Source: Neolentinus lepideus HHB14362 ss-1
Lineage: Eukaryota; Basidiomycota; Agaricomycetes; Gloeophyllales; Gloeophyllaceae
Length of the DNA: 64,000 nucleotides
Assembly (NCBI GenBank): GCA_001632425.1
Contig: KV425559.1
Span: forward strand, 420,684-484,683
Direction: 5' to 3'
How positions within the stretch are numbered: position 1 is the stretch's first letter; each line of letters begins with the position of its first letter. The notes beneath the pieces are model-generated. The model was not told the origin of the DNA and made no database searches. It was given only the letters and a program-made list of their open reading frames with translations. A program made the translations under genes and the position numbers. Positions 45,921 through 57,736 of the stretch are shown piece by piece.

Positions 45921-48900
45921 ATGTCGAAGGCTGAGGCGAGCATCTCCGTCCCTGCAGAAGACCCTAAGAAAAAGAAGGAGGAGGATAAGGAAAAGGCGGG
46001 AGAGCCGTCGAAGGTGAACGGGGATGTGAAGGAAGGGGATGAACTGGTGAGTTTACTGAACTTATGCTACTAAGTTCCACTAAAAGATCTCTTTGTGTGT
46101 AGTCAGAGGAGGACCTACAGCTTCGAAATGAGCTGGAAATGCTTGCGGAGCGGCTGAAGGTATGTAGGACTCGGTCATGCTGTTGAATAGGATGATCAAA
46201 TGGACGGTAGGAATCCAACACAGAACTTTACCGACCAGCACTCGAGACGCTCCGAACGCTCATTAGAACATCTACATCATCTATGACCTCTGTTCCAAAG
46301 CCACTGAAGTTTCTTCGTCCCCACTACCCTGACCTTCAAGCTCTGTTCGAGACATGGTCAGCTTCGGAAGACAAGGTACGCGTCATTTACGCCGTCTTAG
46401 CTCACTCTCTCACTTCTTCCATAGAGTCTATTTGCAGATATATTGTCTGTTCTGGCTATGACCTACTCTGACACACAACCCCGTGGAACCCTGCGCTATC
46501 GGCTCATTTCTGCCTCCCTCCGACCACCCTCTTCACCACTCTCTGATCCCGGTTCTTGGGGCCACGAGTATGTTCGCCACCTCGCAGCTGAGCTCGGCGA
46601 GGAGTACACGGCGCGGGAGGAGAAAGGAGATGATGAGGCACAGAAGGAGGGCAAGGTCACCGGCTCCATTCAGGACTTACACTCGTTAGGAATGGAATGC
46701 GCGACGTTCTTACTGGAGCATAATGCTGAGCCCGATGCTGTGGACTTGATGGAGGAATTGGAGATTGTTGAGCGGATAGTGGAATTAGTGGATGAGAACA
46801 CATTTGGTCGTGTGTGCCAGTACATGAATCGGTATGTCTCAATCTCATGCATGTTAAATTGCTTTCCCTCACTGTTCTTAGCTGTGTGAATTTCTTGCCT
46901 CCGCCGGATGACGTTACTTTTCTTCGGACTATCCACAAAATCTACCTTAAGCATCAGCGATTCCCCGACGCTCTCTCCCTGGCCATCCGACTAGGGGACC
47001 CAGAACTTGTTCGGGAAGACTTCAACGCTCCGGGAAATCCGTATGTCTTTGGTTATCCTCTGGACTAGTGCTCACGTGAATCACAGAGTAATGAAGAGAC
47101 AGCTTGCTTTCTTGATCGCGCGTGCTCAAATCCCGTATGAGTGGTTACAAAAGCCAGCAGACGAGGACGTTGAGATTACGGAGGATGCGGAAGAGGAGGA
47201 ATTGCCAGAAGACCTTGTCGAGTGCTTGAGCAACACGCGGCTAAGCTCCCATTTCAAGGAGTTCGGCAAGGAGCTTGGTGTACTCGATCCCAAGAGCCTG
47301 GAGGATGTGTACAAGTCGCATCTGGAGACAACAAGTAACTGCCTCTGTCTTACACACATGATGTCGTGCTGACAGCGGCACTAGGACCCGGTACAGCGGC
47401 GAATATCGACTCTGCACGCGCTAATCTTGCAGGTACTTTTGTGAACGCATTCGTGAATGCTGGCTTCGGTAATGACAAGCTTATGGTCGAGGCTGAGGAG
47501 GGCAGCAGTTGGATCTACAAGAACAAGGACCACGGTATGATGAGCGCCGCAGCTAGCCTTGGTCTCAGTTTACTCTGGGATACTGACGTGGGTCTGAGTC
47601 ATGTCGATAAGTACACCTACTCGTCGGAAGAGTATATCAAGGTGAGTACATGCGTGCCAGATGCCCTGCTTCAGTACTTTATCGCAACGTGATTTATAGG
47701 CAGGCTCGTTACTAGCCATTGGTATCCTCAGTACAGGTGTCCGGACAGAAGCGGATGCGCCATTAGCCTTGCTTGGCGACTACGTCGATAACAAGTCGGT
47801 CCCACTCAAGTCAAGCGCTATCGCTGGCCTTGGCCTCGCGTACTGTGCGTCTCACCGTGAAGACATTCTTGCGCTGCTACTGCCTCATGTAGCTGATGAC
47901 GGTGTGTCGATGGAGATTGCATCGCTCGCGGCGCTGGCACTCGGGTTGATCTTTGTGGGCAGTGGAAATGGTGAGGTTGCTGGGACAATATTGCAGACGT
48001 TAATGGAGAGAGAGGATAAGGCGCTAGATGAGAAGTGGGCGAGGTTTATGGCCTTAGGTCTGGCTCTACTATACGTTGGTCTGCAGGATCAGTCGGATGC
48101 AACTGTTGAGACTCTCAAGGCCATCTCCCACCCAGTCGCGAAACAAGCACAGATCCTGGTCGAAGTGTGCTCGTTCGCAGGCACGGGCAACGTGCTGAAG
48201 GTCCAGGAAATGTTGCATCACTGTGACGACCATATCAGCACGTCGAAGGGCAAGGAGAAGGAGAAGGATGACAAGAAAGAGGAAAACAAAGACGAGAAGA
48301 AGGAGGAGACGAAGCTCGATGATACGTTCCAGGCGTTCGCTGTGCTTGGTATTGCTCTTGTGTCTATGGGTGAGGATACAGGTGCGGAGATGTCTTTAAG
48401 GGTCTTCAACCACTTGGTATGTGCCTTCTTAGGCTCTGGTCTGCTCCTCTCTAATTCCTTGCACTTCAGATGCATTACGGCGAGCCCGTCATCCGCAAGA
48501 CAGTGCCACTAGCTCTTGGTCTCGTCAGCGCTTCGAATCCTCAACTCAACATCCTTGACACACTGTCCAAGTATAGCCACGACAATGACCTTCAAGTTGC
48601 ACTTAACGCCATCTTCGCCATGGGTCTGATCGGCGCTGGTACCAACAACGCAAAACTCATGCAACTCCTGCGACAACTTGCTGGGTATTACCAGAAGGAA
48701 CCCGACTGTTTGTTCATTGTGCGCATTGCCCAAGGTTTGGTCAACATGGGCAAGGGCACGATTAGCATTAACCCCTTCTTCTGTGACCGGAATATAATGA
48801 GTCGGACGGGAATTGCGGGTTTGTTGACGACTTTGATGGCGTTCACTGATGCGAAAGCATGTGAGTCTGCCTATACCGATTTCTTCGAGAGGGTGATATT

Positions 48901-49290
48901 GATTGTACAACTAGTCATTCTGGACAAGTACCACTGGATGTTGTACTTCCTGACGCCATCCATGGCACCCCGCTTCTTGATTACCTTGGACGAGGAGCTG
49001 AACTCCATGCCCGTGGCAGTTCGTGTTGGTCAGGCGCGTACTAGCTTGTCTCTGTTTTTCATCCATAGGCTGACACATCCCGCTTCTAGGCTGTCGACGT
49101 CGTTGGCCAGGCTGGCAAGCCACGCACGATCTCCGGCTTCCAGACGCACTCCACCCCAGTGCGGCTGGGCACAACAGAACGCGCAGAACTCGCGACAGAA
49201 GAGTTCATTCCATACGCGCCTGTGCTGGAAGGGTTCGTGATTCTCAGGAAAAACCCTGGTTGGGAAACGGAAGACCGAATGGAAATATAA
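45921..49290 (+). CDS. RPN1: 26S proteasome regulatory subunit Rpn1
   Basis: Rpn1 is the largest-class scaffold of the proteasome base and docks ubiquitin receptors and deubiquitinase. The start at 45921 ([10 protein letters not shown]) opens a lysine- and glutamate-rich N terminus. Then follow [49 protein letters not shown] and the proteasome/cyclosome (PC) repeats: [109 protein letters not shown] and [19 protein letters not shown]. An acidic lysine-rich insert ([20 protein letters not shown]) splits the repeats. The C terminus ends [15 protein letters not shown], a hallmark of Rpn1. Around ten introns interrupt the gene. Confidence 0.96.
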
Positions 49291-49546
49291 GTAGAGCACT
49301 GGGACTTTCTTGTCGTTTAATATTATTTCTTTGCAATCTCAAAATCAACGCAAAGTTGGGGGTTTGGTATCGACGTCAGTCCGCGCTGGGCGTGGAATTG
49401 TCCGGCAGTCGCCGTCCCGCATACTCGGACACGGTGAGACACTGCGAATGGACGCTTTGAATGATGAACCCTATGAGGAGTCGATTTAAGGCCGCCCGCA
49501 AGCCATACACGCTTGTACATCAACTTCTACCTGGCATTCGCTAGAA

Positions 49547-50319
49547 ATGCCCTCTGCAGCTGCACCTGTCGCCCCGATTGCCGGATCGGCGAGCCCAGTC
49601 CTCAATGGTACGATACCAGAGGGAGACAAGTATCGAGGGGCGGTGGTGGAGGTAAGCCGACATAGTGAATTGTAGTCAATGTCGTTGCTGATGCGCGGTA
49701 TGTATCATATGTTCCTAGGATCTTCAATTACCTCCTGCTTTTGCGCTCCCCACAGATGAGGCTGTATCGAGAGCGATTGATCTAGCATATGAGCGCGATT
49801 ACTCTTATATACCGTATGTTTTCCATGTCGTCCATATCAGACAGATATGATAAGCGAGATCAGCGTGTTAGATCGTACGCGGAAACCTTTGGGTTATCTG
49901 GACGTAGCGGCATTGAAGACGAAGTGGGAAGCGCAACAAGCTAGTCCGGTCTGTACTAGCTACTGTATCCATGGCTTCTGTCTGACCCCGCCATTTCAGA
50001 TTGACCGAGTAATCAAGTACACGACAAAGTTCGATCGAACGGCATCGCATCCTTACACCCTGATTACCCCTGCAACGCCGCTGTCAGAGCTGGAAGAGTT
50101 CTTAAAGCATAATATCTTTGCGATAGGTACATCCGCGTGTTGTCTTTGCTCACGTACATACTTACTTTCTGTCTTAGTTACTGACTATGGCCGAAAGTTC
50201 GTCCTCGCAGTAGCTACTCAGCAGGATTTAGAGGTACGCGTGTTTAGTGAAACCTTCAGTTTTTGAAGATGAGACGCTCATGTAGTTGACAGACGTTTGT
50301 CTCGCGTCGTGGTATATAG
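49547..50319 (+). CDS. CBS-domain protein
   Basis: The start at 49547 reads MPSAAAPVAPIAGSASPVLN. Exons follow: EDLQLPPAFALPTDEAVSRA and IDLAYERDYSYIP, then VLDRTRKPLGYLDVAALKTK, then DRVIKYTTKFDRTASHPYTL with PATPLSELEEFLKHNIFAIV, and finally YGRKFVLAVATQQDLE joined to TFVSRRGI before the stop at 50319. The two strand-helix repeats with TPATPLSELEEFL and the VTDYGRKFVLAVAT block are those of a CBS domain pair, which bind adenosyl ligands. The protein is short (about 190 residues) and has no catalytic domain. Basidiomycete relatives exist, but the partner enzyme is unknown. The last splice (acceptor 50291-50292) was chosen because it keeps DLE-TFVSRRG. Confidence 0.8.
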
Positions 50320-50730
50320 ATGATTTATTTTGTAACGTGTGCTCGACAGTGGAAGTATAATTTATCTTTTTGTTCTAAGTTGTCGTCTCTCTATCTCTCC
50401 CCATTCACCTTTATCTATCTACACAGAGGCCTAGCATCTGTGAAGCACATATGCGATTTTCAGTTCCAACCAGTCGATGCCAGGTCTCCCTTCGAATTCG
50501 CAAGCTACAATGATGCAACACATCATACCGAAGATATCGTGACTTCGCGTGGACGTAATATGGATCCCAGGAAATTACGCATATCCATGCGGTGGGGAGA
50601 TAATTTACACAGGTCAGCATATTTACAGATTGAACTTTCGGTGCTTGAACATAAACCGATATGACATCTATGTCCATACTCTGAGCCCACTGCCACGCGC
50701 CAACTGTGACATGACCCAATTACTACGCGA
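50320..50730. other. Intergenic, no gene recognised
   Basis: Convergent 3' region of 411 bases, AT-rich, without a supported gene. Confidence 0.5.
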
Positions 50731-52235
50731 CTATTGACTGACCAATGTAGAAACGTTGCTCTGATCGGATTCTTCACCGCGAAGAGATACTTTCGCCTCT
50801 TCTGTCGGAGGCTTGTCGTTGTCGGTTTCGGATAGCACTTGGCCATCACCTCGCGTCGGTGAGGTTGACTCGGTCGACTGGGTAACCTCTATAACGGGTA
50901 ACGTCGGCGGAATGTGGAAGGCGATACCGGTGGACACAAGAGCTGACGGCTCCGTTGTACGCCTGAGACCTGCGAGCACTATGAGCAAGGTTGGTGCAAT
51001 TCCCTGTTTGAGGTCGTTAGCGTCAGTCTATAGTGGGTACTTGGAGGACTGACTGAGATCATGACGACGACAGAGCGAGAAACCCCCTGTTGACCATGTC
51101 AGCCTTAGTTGGTGTGCTCGATAGGTTATTAGTCTCACAAGTGCTTGCGTTGCAGTCAGGGCGCTCCTTGCATCGTAAACCACTGCAATCAAGAGACATG
51201 CGGAATATATAGCTCCTGTTTCGACCCTATTCAAGGATGTCAGTGCGCCACCGACCTAACGTTCAAGGTAAACGCACATCGCCAGAACTATGCGACGGTA
51301 TGCTCCTCCATGATCCGGTCCGAGATGTGGCCTAAGCCCTTTGTTGATCCTCCAGATGCGGAACGCTGCAGTGAAATGACCGGTGAGTCCTGATTTCAGT
51401 GATGATCCATGACTTCACTTACCGATCAACGAAGTCATTAGTAAATTAGTGACAAGAGTTGTGCTGTAATAAGCAACACTCATGTATTCGTACATCTTCT
51501 CCAGCTGCGTCCATTCTGGCGGCGGTGGGAGGTTCCACGCCGTCCGAAGTCGGAGGAGGAAAAACTGAGAATCGAGATATACCATTGTGTATCCACATGC
51601 TGCGTTACCCCTGTGAGTGTTATAGAAAAAGTCTCAGTGACCGCGGACTGACCAGATCCTGCGGCCAGCATGATAACAGGAAAGATTGTGACAACGATAG
51701 AACGGCCCCAGACCATGTAGCAACGCCAGATCTAGGAATAATTCATGACCGGTTGACCGGCGAGAACCGGTAGGAGATAGTTCTTACGAGCAGACCATCG
51801 GCAAATATTCTGATGTAGCCACAGTTTCAATATCTTCAAGGATAGTCCACAGATCGCAACCTACATGTTCGTGGTATTCAAGGCGTCCAGAAAACAATCA
51901 ATGAAGTTTGAAATGTTCTTTTCTTGCACAATTTCTGGTGTTTCTCCAGAGTATGGCGTTGAAGCCATGATATCGGAGGTCATGAAGATGTCGACGAAGG
52001 TGCACACTGTTTCTAGAGATACTATAGTGAATAGGATCGCGGTGCCCAGCATAAATCGCCGATTGGCCTGTGAAGACTGCTCTTGCGATGCCAGGATATA
52101 TACAGATGCTCCAAAAACCGGTATGTATATCCCTAGAGGTGAAAGGAATGGCTGAGTCGAATAATGTAGGCTCGTGAACTAACGCCTTACCGTATAGGAC
52201 GCTCTGTATCTGATTAATTTCAGTCAGCTCGCTAG
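50731..52235 (-). CDS. Basidiomycete-specific multi-pass membrane protein (seven-helix type)
   Basis: Several spliced exons reconstruct a hydrophobic protein. They read ASELTEINQIQSVLYG, then GIYIPVFGASVYILASQEQ with MLGTAILFTIVSLETVCTFV, then IWRCYMVWGRSIVVTIFPVI and MLAAGSACGYTMVYLDSQFF, then AYYSTTLVTNLLMTSLIGAF with RIWRINKGLRP, then GAIYSACLLIAVVYDARSAL, and a soluble tail LRRTTEPSALVSTGIAF to the stop at 50731. The WGRS and IAFRIW-type motifs and the order of six to seven hydrophobic segments match a large family of Agaricomycete membrane proteins of unknown function. The 5' end is unresolved: I cannot find an ATG exon that joins ASELTE in frame. The gene may be 5'-incomplete in my model or mildly decayed. 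Confidence 0.62.
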
Positions 52236-53254
52236 CAGTCCTAAATGGTTTTCGACGCACTCACCCACAACCATAGAATGTTAGACTATATAGCCCCAGC
52301 TATTAGTGTCCCAGAAAACGACGAGAAATGAATACTGGCCTTCTGGTAGGACAATCCCGTCATAGAGCTCTTGAGGGAGGGTATACTGAGAGGAGCCTAA
52401 GTACTCATACAACACTGCACCAAACTTGACAAGCTTGATATATTGTGACAGCGAAGTAGCGAAGCTATCTACAATCATCTTCAAGCCCCCGGCACTATTG
52501 AGTCCCAGGATAAGTTCAAATTGACGATGGCTATATACAGATACGGAACTGAGCGGCCAGCGTCTTTCATCAGATCACTTTCACTCTGCTCTCTTCAATC
52601 GCTACTGACGTGTGACTACTGACGAGTCGAGAGTCCAACGCAACTTAGCGCAAGCTTACTCGCACTAGATAGATCTTCCGATGAGCATAGGCTGAGGTTC
52701 TCGGCGTTGAAGATATGACTCGATATGCAGTACTGTGCGTGGGCTATGCATATGCACCGCGTAATCAATATTCAATCTTTGTGCGGAGTCAAACCTTGTA
52801 CAGGTCTATAGATCATGTACAACAATCGAGCCTTCTCACTCTGTCCCGATCATCCTCTTCCGCGTAGGATGGTAGGCAATTTCCATCCCAATCCTAGCTT
52901 CTCCGTTTCCCTTCACGTTTGCACAGGTCTTCCGATTATCCTTGGATACTTGGAACTGGTGTACAGTATTGTAGAGTTGAGGTCGATCCACACATTTGAG
53001 AAGGTCGACCCCGTTCCTCACCGATTCTAATCATTCACGATGTGACTGAACTGGCTCAAGTTCGTGTGTTACTTTCTGGCTTCGGTGCTTTCAACAGAGA
53101 TGTTGAAATGAGTTGCATTATCCGCTTTGTGGATGCATGATCGCAGCTCCGCTTCATCTAGTGTCCTCCACGTGGCATAGGCAGATGAAACCTAAATACT
53201 TGACATTCATCCGCAGCCAAGTAAAGTGGTATTTACACAGTTAGACGATTCCCC
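52236..53254. other. Intergenic, no gene recognised
   Basis: About 1 kb. A reverse open frame at 52281-52484 (MKMIVDSFATSLSQYIKLVK) is uncertain and could be a first exon of the membrane protein, but I cannot join it in phase. Confidence 0.4.
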
Positions 53255-54962
53255 TTACTGCTTGATCTCTATTCCAATACTCGACAGGTAAGCACACCTC
53301 GCTTGCTGATCTTGAGGTACTGTCTCCATTGTCGTCCCATTACTCTGAATGAGTAGTCGTTGGTACCCTTGCTCACCCCACGTCTCCCACTCTGCCGACC
53401 CAGGATAGCGATACGTGTTCGGATCAAACGACCTGATGAAGCTCGTCCAATACCCCTGCATTATAGGCACCACATGTGCGTTCGTCGTGAAATATGACGC
53501 AGGCGGCCTCCCGCTGACATACTGCGGCCCCCATATCGCGTTGAGCTCGACCGTGTGCGGTACGCCTAGACCTTCCGCCACCTCAGTCGGGTCCTCGACG
53601 TTATAGTGGTAGTTCCAGCTGCCAGGTACACCAGCATTCTGCAGTACGCCAGATATGTAGATACCCGGGCAGATGTAGCGAATCTCGCCGAATGCGTTGG
53701 CGCATTGACGCCAATACTTCCCCGCATTTGGTGCTAAGGGGAAGCTCTCGTTGGTCTTCGGATACAGCGAGTTGATCTTGCCTAGCTGTTGCAGTGTGAG
53801 GTATGGGAATCGTGACTGCAGGAAAGCGTCCGATTCACCGAGCGTGTCTGTAGTGCTGTACGCAAAGATGGTGCCTTCATTCGTATCGTCGCCGAAGATG
53901 GAGGGAACGCGGATGAATTTACCCTCTGCGAAGAGGCGATACGTATAGTCTGAAATGAAGGTGCCATCGATCGTCGGGCCGTACGTGTACAGCAGTGCGG
54001 GTTGATCATGAGCGCTGGGATCGGCGTGGTGGATGATCGTCTGGAGTTCAGCCGCAGTCAGGTTTCGGAGACAGGCTAGAGTGTCGGAGGCGCCCGCGCA
54101 CCCGGCGCGCACAACCAGATTATTATATTGAAACTGACTCTCATTCACAGTCAGCATAGTGGCGAATGATTGGGATTCGGCGGCCACCGCATGGAAGAGT
54201 CCGTCGTTTCTGCCTCCATAAGCTGTTAAGTGGTACGTCACTGAAGCCGCGCCACCACTGTCCCCGCCCATTACAACGTGGTTTGGGTCACCGCCGAACT
54301 TCAAAGGATGTCAATAGGACATAACTGAGAACGAAGCCATGAGCTTACCCGGCTGATGTATTTCTGTACCCATTCTAGAGCCTTTCGTTGGTCCAAAAGA
54401 CCATTATTAAGACTTCCGCCAGCTTCGACTTCTCTACTCGCCAAGAAGCCATACGGTCCAACCCGATAGTTGAAATTAACCACGACAATATTCATCCCGG
54501 AGGCTTCAATCAGGCCTGTGCCATTATAGTTCGCATTCGCGTTCTCGTTGAAGCCCCCGCCCTGAATAAAGAAGTACACAGGTAATTTTGAAGAGGTGTT
54601 TGCAGCGCTTGGTGCGTAGACGTCAAGGAATAGGCAATCCTCTGAAGTTCTCGTGACATTCGCGGCGGCACCGGTTTGGAGGCAAATCAAGCCATGCTAT
54701 CAATGACTTAGTATTTACGAATGACTTGTAGATATCCGCATACCTTGTCTGCTATCTGTACCCCTTCCTCAGGCAAGGGATCCTGTGGTACCGTAAACCT
54801 TAAGTTCCCTAGGGGCGGGGCGGCGAAACGGATCCCGAACCAGTCCGTGACTCCTCCTGGACGTGCAGTACCTTGATAGCGAGCGTAATCAACATTCACA
54901 AGCGGACTGACTGCCAGCACGCTTGCAACAAGTAATGGGAAAACGCTCAGCGGGAATACCAT
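53255..54962 (-). CDS. Secreted carboxylesterase/lipase (type B), intact
   Basis: This is the intact paralogue of the pseudogene at 26867. The start at 54962 gives signal peptide MVFPLSVFPLLVASVLAVSP. Then come VNVDYARYQGTARPGGVTDW, LICLQTGAAANVTRTSEDCL, YFFIQGGGFNENANANYNGT (oxyanion hole), VMGGDSGGAASVTYHLT with the catalytic serine, FGDDTNEGTIF with the acid residue and GVPHTVELNAIWGPQYV with the catalytic histidine. The frame ends IEIKQ at 53255. The frame carries an in-frame ATG further upstream (54992), but the leader at 54962 fits a signal peptide better. Two introns, near 54710 and 54310, match positions in the pseudogene. The substrate class is unknown; the family includes lipases and sterol or xenobiotic esterases. 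Confidence 0.92.
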
Positions 54963-56584
54963 CGCGAGCCTGCCAATGTGTCGTGTCCGCACTAGTCGTG
55001 ACCACTTCTTTTAAACCGGACATAGAACGGGAAACACTCTTGACTGAATTAATCTATAAACCGCCTATTCAAGTTTAGGCAAGAATGGTATTCAGTCATT
55101 TCGCCTCTTCCGTGATTTCGTCGGTGCAAATACCGTCGCCCCTGAGGAGTCTGATGACCAAAGGTTGGAGCGGTGGCGTACGATGGAAATGCTCAATATT
55201 CAAGATCGCAGCAATGATGAGGAAAGGGGCCGCAGTGAGCGGAGAGCTCCCATCAGACACGGAAACAGGTCAGTGATGCCACAGGGAATTTTACTCGGTT
55301 TGCTTACTATCGGCAAGACGGCAGCATTTTAGCGCCGGTGGAGACAGGGACTATTAGTCGGTACGATCATGACACCGATGCTAGAGTATACGTTCGGTCC
55401 CATCAGTCGCCCGATCAAACACCTGTAGTTATAATCTAGCTTCATGCAGTTGAAGTCGTACTACGAGTCGATAATCTGCATGATTACTTCTGAATGTACA
55501 TCCGAGGGCAACGTCGGCACTATCTCCCAGGAAAGTCAGAATGAAAGATAAACGAACGCGTTATATGTCAATGAGAGAGACAGTCCATTCATTCAAATGA
55601 CCACACACCAGATGTGCTTCCATTTTTGGTCGGGTTACTAGTTCCTTCGTGGGCGCTAGTGCTGCGATTTCCATGTTTCAATTGCATATAGTGTATTCCG
55701 CCACGGCCCCCATTCATCTATTGGGGCAAGATCTAACACAGAGACCTGTGGATCCATATTCCGTGTTATGTGGCCTTGTTGTACAGCCTGCGCTCTTGCA
55801 GCTCCGACAGATGTTGCGATCGCAGGCTTCACACCGCGAAGATCGGGAGAACAGAAGGCGATCTCAACGACCAGTCTCACGGTGCAGCACTGTTCGCATC
55901 CCTCTGGATAGGTCGCTGAAGGTCTTGGAAGTCTTTGCTAAAATGCGACAATCGCCCTCACCGCGGCATTGACTGGGAGGGTTACTCAGCCTGCTCATCG
56001 CATGGCTGTCCATGTTAGATCGGCAAGACAATGACACCGTGATGTCCAAGAGTAGAATCATCAGCCGCCCGTCCAAAGAATTATAGGGCTAAGTATAATC
56101 CAGCTTTCAGCGTCTCTCGTATTCAATAATATTGATCTTCGTGATTACATCTTACTGTATATCCGAAGGCGTCTTCAGCACCTCCCAGGAATGCCAGAAC
56201 TAATACTTAGACAATAAATAAACAAAGACAATCAAATGATCACACACCGAGGTACTTCGATTTCTAGTTCCGTTAGGTGCTCCTTCGTTCGTAATGACCG
56301 TATATTCACTCTGCCATCCTCCTACGCCCATCGACCAAGTACTGCTGCTGCAATGCTATATTAACAGAGTGCGGGAATGACGTCACTAGATGCTTAACGG
56401 ACGCTCGACCCCAGTGTTATGTATCGACGTCTGGACATTTGCGTGAGTCAAATTTGTCAAGTTTAACGAATAGCATGTAACCATTATATCGTTGACATCA
56501 ATGACTCAAAGCAAATACCAAGGAATATGTGATAAATACGAACCTAGGGAATAGCTTATGGAGTTGTCGGGATCTCACTGGGAT
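54963..56584. other. Gene-poor region with duplicated non-coding blocks
   Basis: About 1.6 kb without a supported gene. Two related stretches lie at about 55310-55665 and 56010-56290. They share words such as CTCCCAGGAA, ACACACC and stretches such as TGTACATCCGAGGGC against TGTATATCCGAAGGC in the same order, with much divergence. The left part near 54990 is presumably the esterase promoter. Confidence 0.55.
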
Positions 56585-57028
56585 TCAATATTGCAGTAAT
56601 GATGTGCATCGTGCAAAGTGGCCGCAACAAACAGCTGTAAGAGTTTTGATAATGACATATGCTGCGTCGCATAGGAAGAACGGACACCTCTCATAGAACC
56701 ACGTTCTGCTCGGGGACAATCCACGCCCCGTTAGCCTGTCATACAATTCAAAGGGGAGTAGATCAGTCAGCATAGCATTACGGTAACTTGAAATTAACCA
56801 CTCACTTACCAAGTTGCACTGGATAGACTTCACCCAGATCACGCGTATATACCCTGGCCAGGGAACATGACTATACTTAGGCGCATGGCAGACAAAACCT
56901 CGGTAGATCGTGAGCGGGATGCATCCAGTCCATAATAAACTAAAGATGATGCGTGTGGACTCCATATGCATTATCTTAGTTCCACCCGTCTCCTCTTGGA
57001 GAGAACAGCGAAACAAGAGACTAGGCAT
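56585..57028 (-). CDS. Weakly supported membrane-protein-like fragment
   Basis: The reverse frame contains STRIIFSLLWTGCIPLTIYR then GFVCHAPKYSHVPWPGYIRV, reminiscent of a basidiomycete membrane protein type in which TRxIxxILWSC is followed by HPNVP. Other residues are cysteine- and tyrosine-rich and look eroded. It may be a pseudogene fragment. I list it only because it is the best coding-like stretch in this gap. Confidence 0.25.
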   Translation of the reverse strand: MPSLLFRCSLQEETGGTKIMHMESTRIIFSLLWTGCIPLTIYRGFVCHAPKYSHVPWPGYIRVIWVKSIQCNLVSEWLISSYRNAMLTDLLPFELYDRLTGRGLSPSRTWFYERCPFFLCDAAYVIIKTLTAVCCGHFARCTSLLQY

Positions 57029-57736
57029 CCCTCCAGTTCATGCGCATGAACTCTTTCGGTAGCAAAACTTGGAATAGCAGAAGATTGGTCCTCGCGTGCG
57101 AACTAAAGCTTAAGGCTGACGGCGAGATGGCGGTAGGAGCGGGTGGTTGTGCAGAGGACTAGATGCAGGATTTCTGATATTGTCCACAGAGTAGCACGAT
57201 ATCGTTGCTCGTCATAAGCTGATGAGAGAAGGTCCACTGAAAGGCATGCGTGTCGCGACAAGGCGAACCTAGTGGAGAAGCGGCAACACGACATCACTCC
57301 TAGTCCTGACTTCCTTGGAGCGGTTTTGCTTGGTGGGTACTCGACCGAGTCCTCCAAAGATGCATGCATAAGACCTAACATGTTACACATGATCATAAAC
57401 TACATAAGGAGCCATGGAAAGTACAGGTTCCAGAACGCAACATTGCGTGAAAAGCGACGATAGCGATAGACAGCGACGAGAACATTGCAACAAACATTCT
57501 TGGAAAACAGGGCAACGACAAACAATCCTGAGGAAGAAGGCAGCGACAGCGATGAGCTTGGAAGACAAGCAGTGATGGGGACAGACATTATAACATCGAT
57601 TCGATTGGGTGAAGCGGACAAAGAGAAGAATTAGGAGGTCGCTCTAGGCGGATAGGACGTGGATGACGACTTGAAGAATAAAGAATAATTCAGTGCATAC
57701 CGCAAACGAGGAATGAATAACGCATGAAGTCCAAGT
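57029..57736. other. Intergenic, no gene recognised
   Basis: 708 bases without a supported gene. The right part holds the 3' untranslated region of the RING protein gene. Confidence 0.45.
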
